Assembly: GCA_030622775.1 (NCBI GenBank)
Contig: JAUXFS010000084.1
Location: forward strand, 1 to 7,185
Direction: 5' to 3'
From: Rhodospirillales bacterium
GTDB taxonomy: Bacteria > Pseudomonadota > Alphaproteobacteria > Rhodospirillales > Defluviicoccaceae
DNA length: 7,185 nucleotides
In this document: in pieces, positions 6,653 to 7,185 of the stretch
Layout: each line of letters opens with the position of its first letter
How positions within the stretch are numbered: the first letter of the stretch is position 1
The notes under the pieces: model-generated
Told to the model about the DNA's origin: nothing
What the model saw: only the letters and a program-made list of their open reading frames with translations
The model's database searches: none
Made by a program: the position numbers and the translations under genes

Positions 6653-7185
6653 ATGTCCTCTCCGACAGCGCCGACCGCCGACACCGAATCCAGAGGGTCG
6701 AAACTGATCCGGATCGGGATTGCCTTGTCGTCCGAACGGGACGGCGAGCGCCTGATGGAGAGTATTCTCCTCGAAGCGAAGGAATTCACCAATGCTGACG
6801 GTGGGACCCTGTACCTGTGTACCGACGATCGCCGCCTGCGGTTCGCGATCGTCCGCAACGACAGCCTCGATGTCGCGTTCGGAGGGACCACCGGCAATGA
6901 ACTCGACCTGCCGCCCCTTCCCTTGTACGACGAGGCGACCGGGGAGGAGAACCATCACAGTGTCGCCACCCACGCGGCACTGACCGGAGAGACCATCAAT
7001 ATTGCCGACGTGTACGCGGTCACCCGTTTCGACTTCTCGGGAACCAAGGAAATCGACCGGCGTTCCGGGTACCGCTCGCAGTCCTTTCTGACCGTACCGC
7101 TCAACAACCACGTCGGCGAAGTCATCGGCGTGCTCCAACTGATCAATGCGGTGGATCCGAAGACCGGGACCGTCGTTCCGTTCGA
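6653..7185 (+). CDS. GAF-domain sensory/signalling protein, 3' truncated by the window edge
   Basis: The open frame gives 177 residues and continues past the window. After a short polar N-terminus (1-20), residues of about 24-177 form a GAF domain: helix RLMESILLEAKEFTNADGG (33-51), strand TLYLC (52-56), SVATHAALTGETINIADVY (103-121), FDFSGTKEIDRRSGYRSQS (126-144), then FLTVPL (145-150) and GEVIGVLQLIN (155-165). The TKxxD...SGYRS stretch resembles the partial NKFDE region of cyclase/phosphodiesterase GAF domains, which bind small ligands such as cyclic nucleotides. Such domains usually precede an output domain (HD-GYP, GGDEF/EAL, adenylate cyclase or kinase), here outside the window. The ATG is the first possible start after the in-frame TGA at 6614-6616; its ribosome binding site is weak (GGAAAAAGA, 6639-6647). 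It is divergent from the cadherin-like gene. I see no signal peptide, so it is probably cytoplasmic. Confidence 0.82.
   Translation, partial: MSSPTAPTADTESRGSKLIRIGIALSSERDGERLMESILLEAKEFTNADGGTLYLCTDDRRLRFAIVRNDSLDVAFGGTTGNELDLPPLPLYDEATGEENHHSVATHAALTGETINIADVYAVTRFDFSGTKEIDRRSGYRSQSFLTVPLNNHVGEVIGVLQLINAVDPKTGTVVPF

Noticed and set aside
6524..7138. A 204-codon minus-strand open frame over the GAF gene
   Set aside because: The plus strand encodes a clear GAF domain through this stretch; the minus frame has no recognisable domain and would start inside the GAF gene.

Overview
The window comes from a GC-rich, Gram-negative bacterium. Codon choice is strongly biased to G/C in third positions, and the transport proteins resemble proteobacterial Ugp proteins. 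An alphaproteobacterium, perhaps Rhodospirillales-like, is my best guess, but nothing here fixes the taxon. There are no rRNA, tRNA, IS or CRISPR features.

Layout: (1) Positions 1-42 are the last 13 codons of an unidentified plus-strand gene, followed by a clear intrinsic terminator (73-104). (2) Positions 105-581 form a long leader with no supported gene. It holds a candidate sigma70-type promoter, an 11-bp inverted repeat with nested hairpins, a candidate Pho box and a strong Shine-Dalgarno sequence. (3) Positions 582-4807 are a complete four-gene operon in the order ugpB-ugpA-ugpE-ugpC, encoding an ABC importer for sn-glycerol 3-phosphate or glycerophosphodiesters. The periplasmic binding protein, two permeases and the ATPase are all intact. 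A strong hairpin without a U-tract lies between ugpB and ugpA; ugpA and ugpE overlap by one base, and ugpC follows ugpE after 9 nt. (4) Positions 4808-4866 are a convergent junction with a GC-rich hairpin. (5) Positions 4867-6273, on the minus strand, encode a 468-residue acidic, cysteine-free protein with two cadherin-like (tandem-95/VCBS-type) repeats behind an unidentified beta-rich domain. It has no Sec signal peptide and is probably an exported surface or matrix protein. (6) Positions 6274-6652 are a divergent intergenic region containing an AT-rich island (about 71% A+T by direct count over 6411-6530) and several palindromes. (7) From 6653 to the window end is the start of a plus-strand gene with an N-terminal GAF sensory domain, cut off by the window edge.

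The Ugp proteins work as one machine: UgpB captures the substrate in the periplasm, UgpA/UgpE form the pore, and a UgpC dimer powers transport. In known bacteria this supplies phosphate during starvation, which fits the candidate Pho box. The two right-hand genes are divergent and may share control through the AT-rich region. A link between GAF-based signalling and a surface protein is plausible but unproven. I do not see convincing evidence of a wholly new system. The least explained items are the cadherin-like protein, its AT-rich promoter region, and the structured leader before ugpB.
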